Made by a program: the position numbers and the translations under genes
Assembly (NCBI GenBank): GCA_963823515.1
Contig: CAWGMB010000011.1
Coordinates: 68,564-132,563, forward strand
From: Miltoncostaea sp963823515
Lineage (GTDB): Bacteria > Actinomycetota > Thermoleophilia > Miltoncostaeales > Miltoncostaeaceae
Reading direction: 5' to 3'
Length of the DNA stretch: 64,000 nt
In this document: positions 45,817 through 55,022 of the stretch, piece by piece
How positions within the stretch are numbered: the stretch's first letter is position 1
How the letters are laid out: every line of letters begins with the position of its first letter
The notes under the pieces: generated by a model
Seen by the model: the letters and a program-made list of their open reading frames with translations, nothing else
Told to the model about the DNA's origin: nothing
The model's database searches: none

Positions 45817-46271
45817 GCCGGCACGGGGCTGCGGGCGGTCGTGTTCTCCGGGCCGGGCGACCCCGTCTAGGCGGACTACGACTTCGCCCGGGACGTCTTC
45901 CGCCCGGAGGTGGTCGCCGCTCTTGCGGCGGAGAAGCACAGCCCTGCGCTTCCACGACCTGCCGGCGCGCCCACTCGCGACGTAGACCGCGGTGTTTCCG
46001 TAAGCGCACGTCGGGGAGCGCGCGGTCGCCGCGCCCTCAGTGCGGGGGAATGATCATGGGCCGACAGGCCCGCGGAGCTGACTCGGGCCGGTCATCGACG
46101 TCCAGCCGAAGATGATGAGAGACCTCGGGCAGCCCACCCCGCGCGCCTAGACCCGAGGACCTCGCCAAGGGCTCACCGGCCTGGATGAGTAGGCAACCCG
46201 TCCGGCGGCGTTGGCCTTGGGGCGCCGTGGTACGAGTCCGGGACGCGCCCCGATGAGCCCTTGGCTTCGTC
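45817..46271. other. Gene-free stretch with a possible relic
   Basis: One frame reads VVFSGPGDPV, TAG at 45868-45870, then ADYDFARDVFRPEVVAALAA, which looks protein-like, but I cannot place the family and the stretch is short. The remaining sequence to 46271 shows no gene. Confidence 0.35.
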
Positions 46272-47534
46272 CTAGCCAGGACCCGTCCTGAGGGCCAGCA
46301 GGTTCGCCGCGATCCCCTCCCAGCTCCACAGGTGGACCGCCGCGCGGCGCGCGGCCGCCCCGAGCGCGGCGCGCTCGGCGGCAGGAAGGGCCAGAATGGC
46401 CCTCAGCTTGGCCGCCAGGTCATCGACGTCGCCGGGAGTGAACGCGGCGAGGTGGCGGTACTCGGACGGATATTCGGCCTCGAGGCCCAGGGCCACCTCC
46501 GCGAGGCCCGAGTGCCTGGCCACCAGCGGCGGTGAGCCGCAGGAGGCCGCCTCGGCGGCGACCATGCCGAACGCCTCGGGAAAGACCGACGGCGTCACGC
46601 TCACGTCGGCCAGCGGCCACAGGTGGGCGAGGTGGCGGTGCTCGAGGGCGCCGGTGAAGAGGACGCGCGGCCCGGCCTGCTCCTCCAGGCTGGGCCGCTC
46701 CGGGCCGAACCCGACGATCACCGCCCGTGCGTCGAGCCGGCCGAGGGCCTCGAGAAGCAGGTGGACGCCCTTCTCGCGGCTGAGCTTGCCGACGTAGAGG
46801 ACCGTGGGGGCTTCGCCGGCGAGGAAATCGGCGAGGCGCTCCGCGTTGCCCTCGTCGGGCGCGCGCTCGTCGCGCGCCGAGGGAGGGTTCGGTGGGTCGA
46901 GACGGCACTGGGCGATCAGGCTCGCCAGGGCCTGCTCGCGGGGCTCGGGCCGCAGCTCGTCAACATCGACCCCCGGCGGCACGACCCGCACCCGCTGCTC
47001 GTAGGACCCCGGGCCGACCACCTCGCCGAGCACCCGGCGCACGTGTTCGGAGCCGGCGACGACGGCTGCGGCCGATGCGAGTGTCTCGCGCGCCCAGCCG
47101 CAGAGGGCGGGGTCGCCGCGCATGGCGTACTCGAGCTCTGATCCGTGCGCCTTCACGATGAACGGCGCTCCCGCCGCCGCCCCCACGGGAGCCCCGAGCA
47201 GCACGTGGTTCACGAGCACCAGATCCGCGGGCAGCTCCGCGCGTATCGCGGCAGCGCTGGCCTCGACGATCCGGTCCAGCTCGGCGCGCGGCATCTCAGC
47301 GAGAAGGCACGCCTCGACACCCTCGTAGGAGTCGAGGACGAACACCGGCAGCCGCGGTCCGATCGGCGGTCGCACCACCCGCGCGCCCAGCAGATCATGA
47401 TCCTCGGGGTGCGGGTCCTGGCAGATGACGACCACCTCGTGCCCCAGCCGGCGCCACGCCCGCGCCAGCGAGCGCGTGTAGACGTTCGAGCCGGTTCCGC
47501 CCAGGAGGTAGCCGTGCCAGATGACGATGCGCAT
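46272..47534 (-). CDS. GT4-family glycosyltransferase
   Basis: A 420-residue cytoplasmic glycosyltransferase of the GT-B fold. The start MRIVIWHGYLLGGTGSNVYTR contains the glycine-rich acceptor loop. The second half shows VLYVGKLSREKGVHLLLEAL and PSVFPEAFGMVAAEAASCG, with the E-x7-E catalytic region. Sugar donor and acceptor are unknown. It lies 209 bp below the molybdoenzyme genes and need not belong to that operon. Confidence 0.88.
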   Translation of the reverse strand: MRIVIWHGYLLGGTGSNVYTRSLARAWRRLGHEVVVICQDPHPEDHDLLGARVVRPPIGPRLPVFVLDSYEGVEACLLAEMPRAELDRIVEASAAAIRAELPADLVLVNHVLLGAPVGAAAGAPFIVKAHGSELEYAMRGDPALCGWARETLASAAAVVAGSEHVRRVLGEVVGPGSYEQRVRVVPPGVDVDELRPEPREQALASLIAQCRLDPPNPPSARDERAPDEGNAERLADFLAGEAPTVLYVGKLSREKGVHLLLEALGRLDARAVIVGFGPERPSLEEQAGPRVLFTGALEHRHLAHLWPLADVSVTPSVFPEAFGMVAAEAASCGSPPLVARHSGLAEVALGLEAEYPSEYRHLAAFTPGDVDDLAAKLRAILALPAAERAALGAAARRAAVHLWSWEGIAANLLALRTGPG

Positions 47535-47743
47535 CGCCCCATCCTGCACGGCCGCGGGGCGCGGCGCAGGGTGGTGGCGCCGGCGAGTCGCACGGACTCG
47601 CCCTCGCGAACGCTTCTTCCTTGCGCCCCGGCGGACGATAGGGCGAGTCGGGGTCCGCGCGGGGCCTGGCGCCGACTGTCTCGAGCGCTCTTTCCGGTCC
47701 CTCTCACCCCGGCGGAGAGGCCCCTCTGCGACCTCCCCCGGCG

Positions 47744-50713
47744 CTACTGTCGTGGACGCTCGCCCAGCCCAACGGCGGGGCGATCGCCCCGCAGGCGCGC
47801 GCAGGACTGGCAGAGCTCGCGATCCAGCAGGGCCGCCATGTGGTCCGGCAGGCGATCGCGGATGTAGTCCCGGTGTGCCGGCGTCTGCGTGGGCGCCCCG
47901 CATTCGCTGCAGGTCAGCAGGGGCTGGTCGCACACGACGGTCCCCGTGATGACCGTGCGCCGCATCCCGTCCCGGTCCTCGAGGCGGATCGCACCCGTCG
48001 GGCAGACCTGGGTGCAGGCGCCGCAGCCGATGCACAGGTCCGCGGGCCGCGTGAAGTCGAAGTACGCGAGCCGGCCTGCCGTCGTGTCGCCCATGCGGAG
48101 CGCGTCGACGCCCATCTCGCTGCAGGCGGCCATGCACAGGCCGCAGCCGATGCACACGTCGCAGCGCAGGCAGCGGCGGGCCTCGTCGTGGGCCATCATG
48201 TCGGTGAGGCCCTCCTCGATCTGGACGTAGTTGCCCTCGCCGAGGACCTCTTCGACGCTCCGCTCGGGCATCACGGCGCGGCGCAGATGAGTGCGATCGT
48301 CCGCCGCGACGGGCAGGGGGGGAACCTCGGCCCGGCGCACCGGCCGGCCGGTGGCGGCGTCCATGGGCGCTTCACGCAGCCAGGCGTCGATGGCGGCGGC
48401 GGCGATCTTGCCCGAGCGGATCGCCTCCACGGCGGTGCGCGGGCCGTGCTCGGCGTCCCCGCCGGCGAAGACGCCCGCGACGTCGGTCATCAGGGTCCGG
48501 GAATCCGCCACGATGAAGCCGCGGTTGTCCTCGACGCCGCTGCCGTCGAGGATCGTCAGGTCGGTGCCCTGGCCGGTGGCGAGGATCACCTGATCGGCTT
48601 GGAGCTTCAGCAGGCGGGTCGCGTCGAACTTCGGATCGAACGCGCCGTCCGCGCCGTGCGTCTGCTCGCAGAACTGGAGCGCGACCTCGCCCTCCTCGTC
48701 GATCGCGACCGGGCCCCAGCCCGGGTGGAGCTGCACGCCCTCACTCACGGCGATCTCGATCTCGTGCGGGCTGGCCGTCATGTCGCGGCGCCTGTCGAGG
48801 GAGGTCAGGTCCACGTGCTGCGCTCCCTGCCGCAGCGCCGTCAAGGCCACGTCGATCGAGACGTCGCCGCCGCCGACGACGACGACCCGCGGACCGACCC
48901 GGACCGGCTCGCCGCGGCGGACGTCGCGCAAGAAGTCGATGCCGCCGAGCACGAAGGGCTGGTGGATGCCGTCGATCGGGATGAGCCGGGCCCGCTGCGT
49001 CCCAAGGCCGAGGAAGACCGCGTCGTAGTCCTTCCTGAACGTCTCGAGGCTGCCGATCGCGGCGCCGGTGTGGATCTCGACGCCCAGCACGCGGATCTCG
49101 TCGATCTCCTTGTCGAGCAGGTCGGGCGGCAGGCGGTAGGCCGGGATGCCGTAGCGCAGCATCCCGCCGGCCTTCTCCTGTGCCTCGAAGATCTCGACCC
49201 GGTGACCGTAGGTGCGCAGGTAGTAGGCCGCCGTGAGCCCGGCGGGCCCGGAGCCGACGATGCCGATCCGCTTGCCGCTGTCGGCCGCCAGCTCCGGTCG
49301 CGGGTAGCCGCCCTCGGCGAGGCAGTGCTCGGCCGCCTTGGCCTTCAGCGGCCGGATGAAGACGGGGTCGTCGCTGCCGCCGCGCACACAGGCCGATTCG
49401 CACGGCGCCGGGCAGACCAGCCCGCAGGTCAGCGGCAGCGGGTTGTCGCGCCGGATGACCTCGATGGTGGCGCGATAGTCGCCGTGACCGAGGTGGGCGA
49501 TGAAGCTCGGGATGTCGATGTTGGCCGGACACGTGCGGTGGCAGGGCGCCGCGTCGCGCTCCAGGCAGACCCCCTCCGGGCACGACTCGCGCCGAACGTG
49601 CTGCTCCCACTGCTCGCGGTAGTGGCGCAGGGAGCTGCCGAGGGGCCAGGCGGCCGCCAGCCCCTGTGTGGCGAGCTCGAGCGCCACCTCGTCGAGGGTC
49701 GCGAGATCGCCGGGCTCGCCGCGGCCGAGGGTGATCTCGGTCGTCAGGCGCGCGGCGCGCGCCAGCAGGGGGCGCACCGACGCCGCCTCATCGCCTTCTG
49801 CGAGCTGCCAGTGACGATAGAGGGCGCGCCGGGTCTGCTTGACGACGCACACCCCCTCGGCCATCACCAACAGGCTCGAGGGCGCCGGGATGATGCCCGC
49901 GAACGCCAACGACAGCGGCTCGCAGGACACGTCGGACTCGGAGAGCGGCAGGAAGCCGCCCAGGCCGTCGTCGAAGACGAGGACGGCACCCCCCTCGCCG
50001 GCCACCTCGACACCACCGCCCCAGGCGTCGATCTGGCTGCGCAGACTGCCGGAGCGGTCGAGCTCGACCAGCCCGCGCCGCTTCATGCCGCGCCGGAGCG
50101 TCAGCAGCGAGGCATCGAGGCCTGCGGCGTCGGCGAACAGCAGGGCGATGCGACACCAGGTCTCCGGCGTGTGGGTCAGTCGCGACCGGTCGGTGGGCCC
50201 TCCCTCACCCCAGCAGGTGGGCGGGCTGTCGCGCAGCACGTTCAGCTGCATGCGCGGAGTGGCGACCTGGGCGAGCGCGCGGATGGCGTCTACCGCGTTC
50301 AGGAAGGCCGCCTCGTGGCCGGTCAGCCCGGCCGGCAGACGCAGCTCGACCGTGCCGCTGTCGCGCAGGCCCGCGGCGATCAGCACGCCCTCGGCCAGCA
50401 GCCAGGGAGCACCGTCGAGGACGGCGGCCGTGCCGCGTGCCCTCACGTCGAGGTCGGTCGCGTCGATCACCAGAACCGAGGGCCCGCGGCCGCGCAGGAA
50501 CTGCCGCCAGGCCAGATGGATCGGTTCGCCCGCGCCGCCGCTCTCGGCGAGGCCGGACGCCTGCAGGCGCTGAAGCCGCTCCAGGGGCGCCAGCTCCCGG
50601 GCCTCGGCGAGGCCGGGGAGCGCGTCGTCGAGCGTGGGGGCGGGCGGGACGGTGCCCGCCAGGGCGGCGGCGCCCGCGTCGAGCCACGCCGGCAACGTCT
50701 GGAGCTCGCTCAC
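47744..50713 (-). CDS. NuoF-like/GltD-like/ferredoxin fused electron-transfer subunit
   Basis: A 989-residue fusion. Residues about 1-395 resemble the NuoF NADH-binding fold (LAEGVLIAAGLR, MAEGVCVVKQTRR, LRHYREQWEQHV) but lack the glycine-rich NADH/FMN loop and the CxxCxxC and fourth Cys that bind the Fe-S cluster. Residues about 395-840 are a GltD-like FAD/NAD(P) oxidoreductase, with a Cys-rich start, VGSGPAGLTAAYYL and VVGGGDVSIDVAL. A C-terminal pair of [4Fe-4S] motifs (CDVCIGCGLCMAAC, CIGCGACTQVCP) and CSECGAP...CQSC end it. GTG overlaps the upstream FeS subunit. It should feed NAD(P)H electrons to or from the catalytic subunit. Confidence 0.85.
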   Translation of the reverse strand: MSELQTLPAWLDAGAAALAGTVPPAPTLDDALPGLAEARELAPLERLQRLQASGLAESGGAGEPIHLAWRQFLRGRGPSVLVIDATDLDVRARGTAAVLDGAPWLLAEGVLIAAGLRDSGTVELRLPAGLTGHEAAFLNAVDAIRALAQVATPRMQLNVLRDSPPTCWGEGGPTDRSRLTHTPETWCRIALLFADAAGLDASLLTLRRGMKRRGLVELDRSGSLRSQIDAWGGGVEVAGEGGAVLVFDDGLGGFLPLSESDVSCEPLSLAFAGIIPAPSSLLVMAEGVCVVKQTRRALYRHWQLAEGDEAASVRPLLARAARLTTEITLGRGEPGDLATLDEVALELATQGLAAAWPLGSSLRHYREQWEQHVRRESCPEGVCLERDAAPCHRTCPANIDIPSFIAHLGHGDYRATIEVIRRDNPLPLTCGLVCPAPCESACVRGGSDDPVFIRPLKAKAAEHCLAEGGYPRPELAADSGKRIGIVGSGPAGLTAAYYLRTYGHRVEIFEAQEKAGGMLRYGIPAYRLPPDLLDKEIDEIRVLGVEIHTGAAIGSLETFRKDYDAVFLGLGTQRARLIPIDGIHQPFVLGGIDFLRDVRRGEPVRVGPRVVVVGGGDVSIDVALTALRQGAQHVDLTSLDRRRDMTASPHEIEIAVSEGVQLHPGWGPVAIDEEGEVALQFCEQTHGADGAFDPKFDATRLLKLQADQVILATGQGTDLTILDGSGVEDNRGFIVADSRTLMTDVAGVFAGGDAEHGPRTAVEAIRSGKIAAAAIDAWLREAPMDAATGRPVRRAEVPPLPVAADDRTHLRRAVMPERSVEEVLGEGNYVQIEEGLTDMMAHDEARRCLRCDVCIGCGLCMAACSEMGVDALRMGDTTAGRLAYFDFTRPADLCIGCGACTQVCPTGAIRLEDRDGMRRTVITGTVVCDQPLLTCSECGAPTQTPAHRDYIRDRLPDHMAALLDRELCQSCARLRGDRPAVGLGERPRQ

Positions 50714-51237
50714 GGCGAGTTCTCGTCACCGCTCGAGGGCTCGGCGAGGAGCTGGCGGGCGTAGCGCTCGCGGCGCGGATCCGGCACCTCGTTGGCCACC
50801 CCGAAGGACAGGCAGCCGGTCACGCATGTTGTGACGCAGGCCGGCTTCAGCCCGGCATCGATGCGATCCATGCAGTAGTCGCACTTGACCACCTTGCTCG
50901 TGGCCGGGTCCCACTGCGGAACCCCCCACGGGCAGGCCGCGATGCAGCTCTTGCACCCGATGCAGCGGCTGGAGTTGACGTGGACGATGCCGTCCTTCTC
51001 GCGCTTCTGCATCGCGCCGGTCGGACAGGCCCTCACGCACCAGGGGTCCTCGCAGTGGAAGCACGGCATGAAGACGAACCGCATCCGCGGCATTCCGTCG
51101 ACATCGACCGGGCCGATCGAGACGACCTTGCACGGATCCGGGCCAGGACCGAGGTCTTTGTTGGTCTTGCAGTGGACCTCGCAGGCGAGGCAGCCGATGC
51201 AGCTCGCCTCGTCGTGGCGGAGCATGTACTTGCTCAT
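50710..51237 (-). CDS. 4Fe-4S ferredoxin subunit (DmsB/FdhB type)
   Basis: A 175-residue electron-transfer subunit with four cysteine clusters: CIGCLACEVHC, CFHCEDPWCVRACP, CIGCKSCIAACP and CDYC...CVTTC. This pattern gives four [4Fe-4S] centres, as in DmsB-like subunits, which pass electrons between the molybdenum subunit and partner. ATG 51237 overlaps the catalytic gene stop and the stop overlaps the next GTG. No TAT signal was seen, so the complex is cytoplasmic. Confidence 0.93.
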   Translation of the reverse strand: MSKYMLRHDEASCIGCLACEVHCKTNKDLGPGPDPCKVVSIGPVDVDGMPRMRFVFMPCFHCEDPWCVRACPTGAMQKREKDGIVHVNSSRCIGCKSCIAACPWGVPQWDPATSKVVKCDYCMDRIDAGLKPACVTTCVTGCLSFGVANEVPDPRRERYARQLLAEPSSGDENSP

Positions 51238-53387
51238 CGTCCAGCTCCCTCCGGTGTCGGACGCTTCACGTGCACGATCGTCTCGGTCAGCGCGCAGCCA
51301 CCGCCGGCCGGGTCGAAGTCGTAGAGCTTGCCGTGCTGCAGGCGCTGGTCGGCGACGCCGAGGCCCCGGGCGCGCGTGGCCAGCGGCACTGTGGCGCCGT
51401 AGCCGTGGAGCATGAAGACCGCCTCGGGGTGGATCCACGGCGTCACCTTGGCCCTGAGGCGGCCCGAGTACGCCCCACCGCCGCTGACCTCCACCTCGTC
51501 GCCGTCGGCGATGCCGAGCGGCGCCGCGCGGTCGGGGTGGATCCACAGAACCTGCTCCGGCGCCCTCTCGTTGAGGAGGGGGTTGTTGAGGGACTGGCCG
51601 TGCGCCAGCGTCGCCGTCTTGGCGAACAGCAGCGTGAAGTCGTCGCCCGTCGGCGCCGTCTTGGGGACGTAGGCCGGCAGGCTCGCCAGCCCGGTCTGCG
51701 TCAGGGTGTCGCTCTCGATCTCGATCTTGCCCGAGGGGGTCGGGAACCTGAGCTCGTCGCGTGGGATCAGCGTCGGCGCGGTCGCCAGGCCGACGATGCC
51801 GGCCTCGCGCATCTCGGCGACGGTGACGCCGGTGCCGTCGAGCTGGTAGTTCCACAGCTCCTCGATCGTCTCGAAGTCGAGCGCCTCCTTGATGCCCATG
51901 CGGCGCAGGATCTCGCGGAAGATCCACCACGCGGGGCGGCTGTCGAAGCGCGGGGCGATCGCCTGGTCGCGCATGGCGAAGACCGGCACCGGGCCGTCCA
52001 TCTCGCACAGGATGTTGGCGCGCTCGAGGTAGGTTGACTCGGGGAGGATGACGTCGGCGTACCAGCCCATCTCCGAGTAGCGCACGTCGATCGAGACGAG
52101 CAGCGTCAGCGTGTCCAGCGCGCGCTTGGTCGCCTCGGGATCGGGCAGGCCCGTGAAAGGGTCGTGTCGGTAGGCGAAGTAGGCGCCGATGCCATAGGGC
52201 CGACCGGTCTCCATGGCGGCGAAGGCCTGGTGCAGCATGCCGATGGCCGGATCCCACTGCGGCCGGTCGGCGCCCGCACCGTCCACGCGCGGCTCCTCGA
52301 CCTTCGGCACACGGTCGGTCAGATGGTTGAGGCCCCTGCGGCCGTAGTGCCCGGGCGGCTTTCCCAGCACGAACCCACCGGGGATCTCGATGTTGCCCAT
52401 CAGTGCGTTCAGGATGAGCGCCGTGCGGCTGACGTAGAACGACTGCTTGTGACGCGCCGACATCCAGCCCGGATGGAAGAGCACCCGTGGCACGTCGGCG
52501 GCGATCTCCTCGACGAAGGCGCGGAGCTCGCCGGCGGGAACGCCGGTGTGCGGCTCCTGCCATTCGGGCGTCGTGTCCTCGACCGCCTCACGCAGAGCGT
52601 CCATGCCGGAGACGAAGCGGGCGACGAAGTCCTTGTCGTACGCCTCCTGCTTGAGCACCTCGTGGATGATGGCGAGGTTCAGCGCGTAGTCGCTGTTCGG
52701 ACGCACCTGCCAGTAGCGGGTGGCCTTGGCGGCGGTGATGGTGGCGCGCGGATCGATGTAGGTGCACCGCATCCCGGCCGCGATCGCGCCCATGAAGGCC
52801 TTGGCCTCCTTGACCATCAGCGATTCGACGACGTTGCGACCGTAGAGCACCAGGTGCTTCGCGTTTTTCAGGTCCGGGATGAGCCCCTCGTGACCGAACC
52901 CGTAGATCGAACGCGCCGCGTTGTGCACGTTGCCGCCGCAGCCGGCGTCGTGGTTGAAGTAGTTGGGAGAGCCGAGCGCATGCACGAAGGTCCGGGTCAG
53001 ATCGTTGAAGGGGCCGCCACGGTCCGAGAGCGCGATGCCGCGCCCGCCGAAGGTCTCGATCGTCTCGTGCAGCTTGTCGGCGATGTAGTCGAGGGCCTCG
53101 TCCCACGACGCCCGCCGCCATTGGCCGGCGCCCCTCGGCCCGGTGCGGATCAGCGGCGTCTGCGGCCGCTGGTCGTCGTGCTCGAGGGCCAGGCCGGCCG
53201 CACCCTTCGCGCAGAGGCTGGTGCCGAGGGCCGCGTCCCGGGGATTGCCCTGCAGCCAGGACACCCGGCCGTCCTCGACCGTCACCTCGATCGGACACCG
53301 GACCGCGCACATGCCGCACATGCTGTAGACGGTGCGCCGGCCCGGGGTGCCCACCTGACTCACCGTCGGTGCCATCGTCGAGCTCAC
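51234..53387 (-). CDS. Molybdopterin oxidoreductase, catalytic subunit
   Basis: A 717-residue DMSO-reductase-family enzyme binding bis-MGD. The N-terminal [4Fe-4S] motif is C24-x2-C27-x3-C31-xn-C59. A candidate Mo ligand is C150 in NHDAGCGGNVHN. Later segments GADRPQWDP, DVRYSEMGWYADVILPE and PAYVPKT fit the family. GTG 53387 has AAGGAGG with 5-bp spacing, so I choose it over ATG 53375. No TAT signal peptide, so it is cytoplasmic. The substrate is uncertain; formate is common for such NAD(P)-linked trimers, but polysulfide/thiosulfate-type relatives share the Cys context. Confidence 0.87.
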   Translation of the reverse strand: MSSTMAPTVSQVGTPGRRTVYSMCGMCAVRCPIEVTVEDGRVSWLQGNPRDAALGTSLCAKGAAGLALEHDDQRPQTPLIRTGPRGAGQWRRASWDEALDYIADKLHETIETFGGRGIALSDRGGPFNDLTRTFVHALGSPNYFNHDAGCGGNVHNAARSIYGFGHEGLIPDLKNAKHLVLYGRNVVESLMVKEAKAFMGAIAAGMRCTYIDPRATITAAKATRYWQVRPNSDYALNLAIIHEVLKQEAYDKDFVARFVSGMDALREAVEDTTPEWQEPHTGVPAGELRAFVEEIAADVPRVLFHPGWMSARHKQSFYVSRTALILNALMGNIEIPGGFVLGKPPGHYGRRGLNHLTDRVPKVEEPRVDGAGADRPQWDPAIGMLHQAFAAMETGRPYGIGAYFAYRHDPFTGLPDPEATKRALDTLTLLVSIDVRYSEMGWYADVILPESTYLERANILCEMDGPVPVFAMRDQAIAPRFDSRPAWWIFREILRRMGIKEALDFETIEELWNYQLDGTGVTVAEMREAGIVGLATAPTLIPRDELRFPTPSGKIEIESDTLTQTGLASLPAYVPKTAPTGDDFTLLFAKTATLAHGQSLNNPLLNERAPEQVLWIHPDRAAPLGIADGDEVEVSGGGAYSGRLRAKVTPWIHPEAVFMLHGYGATVPLATRARGLGVADQRLQHGKLYDFDPAGGGCALTETIVHVKRPTPEGAGR

Positions 53388-53840
53388 TGCAGCCTCCTTG
53401 GCAGCGTTCGCAACCCTGCACGCGGCGAGGAGTGATTCACCGGCGTCCGCTCGCGGAGTTCCCGCCTCCGTCAGACGGGGAAGCGGCTCGCCCTCTGGTG
53501 CCGCGATCAAGATGGCCACCACTCCCCCGGGCTCGACGAGTACGAACGTCTCGCCCCGAGGCTATGCGGACCGTCGAGGGCCCTGTATGCGTTCGTTCGC
53601 GGAACGCTCGTGCGGGAAAACCCCCCCTGGCTTCCGCACCTGCGGGCACGGCAACCGGTGCTCAGCCCGGCAGCCTGGGCGACATCGCTCACGCTCGCGG
53701 GGATCTCGCGCTCAAGGGGCACGGGATTCCCCCGCCTCGCCCCGCCGGCGGACCCGGCACGCTGCCCCGGAGCCGGGTTGCGAGGCGAGGGCCCTTCGGG
53801 GTCGGGCCGCCGACCGGCGCGTCTGCGGCGGCGACCGAGT
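53388..53840. other. 453-bp leader region of the molybdoenzyme operon
   Basis: All flanking genes point left, so this holds the promoter of the molybdoenzyme genes. A hairpin, GTGCGGAA/TTCCCGCAC with a one-base bulge, is readable near 53610-53641 on the minus strand but has no T tract. I do not find a convincing molybdenum-cofactor riboswitch or ModE site by eye. Confidence 0.4.
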
Positions 53841-55022
53841 TCAGCCGAGCGGACTCGCGCGGACCATGTCCCCCGCGCGCACGGCGGATCGGCCCCAGCC
53901 GAGCCAGGCGAGGAAGTCGGCCCCGGCGAGCGACGACATCTCCGCGGACCCCTGGAGGTCCAATGGCACCAACCCCCGCTCGGTCCCCCGGCAGCGGATG
54001 AGGTCGTCCGCCCGGCCCGTGGAGCGGTACGGCACCGCCATCTGCATCGGGACCCAGCAGTCGTTCCTGCCGAGCAGTGGCCTGCCGAGCAGGTGGAAGC
54101 CGACCATCGCCGCCGCGGGGTTTCCGGGCAGCGCCAGCACGCGCCGTGGGCCGTGCACGCCCACGCGCGTCGGACGACCAGGGCGCATCGTGGTTCCGTC
54201 CACGATCAGCGCGACGCCTGCATCGTGCAGCGCGGGAAGCACATAGTCGCGCCGTCCCACGGAGACCCCTCCGAGCGTCACCAGCAGGTCGACGGCATCG
54301 CCGCTCTGCGGGGACAGCGCTCGCTCGATCAACGCGCCGAGGGACGTCTGATCGTCACCGCAGTGGGCCGTCCAACAGACCGTGGCGCCCGCCTCCGAGC
54401 TCTGAGCCATGGCCGCGGGCCGGTTGGAGTCCCAGCACCCGCCGGGGGGAAGCGCCGATCCGGGGGGTACGAGCTCGTCGCCGGTGGCCACGATGGCGAC
54501 GCGGGGCCGGGTCCGGCAGAGCGCCCCCGTGTGGCCGGCGGCGGCGATGACGCCGACCTCGTGAGCCCGGACGGCCGTACCGGGCTGGAGCAACGCCTGA
54601 CCGCGGCGGCAGTCCCCGCCCGCGAGCCGGGTGTCGCGCCCTTCCCGGACGCCCGGGGCGATGAGGACGCCGTCCGCCTCAGTGCCCTCCTCGCGGCGGA
54701 CGACGCTGTCGGCACCGATGGGGAGCACCGCTCCGGTCGCGATTCGCGCGGCTCCCCACGCGGGAAGCGGTGCGGCCATGGGGTGGCCGGCGGCGCTCTC
54801 GCCGCTCAGCACCAGATGTCCGGGGGTCTCCGCGGCGCGCACCGCCCAACCGTCCATCGCCGCGGTCGGCGCGACGGGAAGGGCAGCCGTCGCGCGCACG
54901 TGCTGGGCGAGCGTGCGCCCGGCGATCTCGCCGATCGGGACCCACTCGGTGCCGGTCCGGATCGCCAGGCCGGCGGCGAGATGGCGCGCGGCCGACGCCG
55001 TCAGCGGCGCGGCGCGGCTCAC
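53841..55022 (-). CDS. moeA: Molybdopterin molybdenumtransferase MoeA
   Basis: Inserts molybdate into adenylated molybdopterin to make Moco. The 393-residue protein shows AMDGWAVRA, RIATGAVLPIGADSVVRREEG, VAIVATGDELVPPG and the signature LVTLGGVSVGRRDYV. GTG 55022 overlaps the mobA stop by 4 bp. It lies immediately upstream of the molybdoenzyme that will use the cofactor. Confidence 0.9.
   Translation of the reverse strand: MSRAAPLTASAARHLAAGLAIRTGTEWVPIGEIAGRTLAQHVRATAALPVAPTAAMDGWAVRAAETPGHLVLSGESAAGHPMAAPLPAWGAARIATGAVLPIGADSVVRREEGTEADGVLIAPGVREGRDTRLAGGDCRRGQALLQPGTAVRAHEVGVIAAAGHTGALCRTRPRVAIVATGDELVPPGSALPPGGCWDSNRPAAMAQSSEAGATVCWTAHCGDDQTSLGALIERALSPQSGDAVDLLVTLGGVSVGRRDYVLPALHDAGVALIVDGTTMRPGRPTRVGVHGPRRVLALPGNPAAAMVGFHLLGRPLLGRNDCWVPMQMAVPYRSTGRADDLIRCRGTERGLVPLDLQGSAEMSSLAGADFLAWLGWGRSAVRAGDMVRASPLG

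Noticed and set aside
45817..46010. Protein-like stretch with internal TAG as a pseudogene
   Set aside because: Too short and no recognisable family; kept only as a gene-free region note.
47840..50764. 974-codon plus-strand frame opposite the molybdoenzyme subunits
   Set aside because: Antisense shadow of a gene with clear cysteine motifs on the minus strand.
53610..53641. Hairpin upstream of the molybdoenzyme as a Moco riboswitch
   Set aside because: Only a single bulged stem is visible and I cannot fit the conserved riboswitch architecture.
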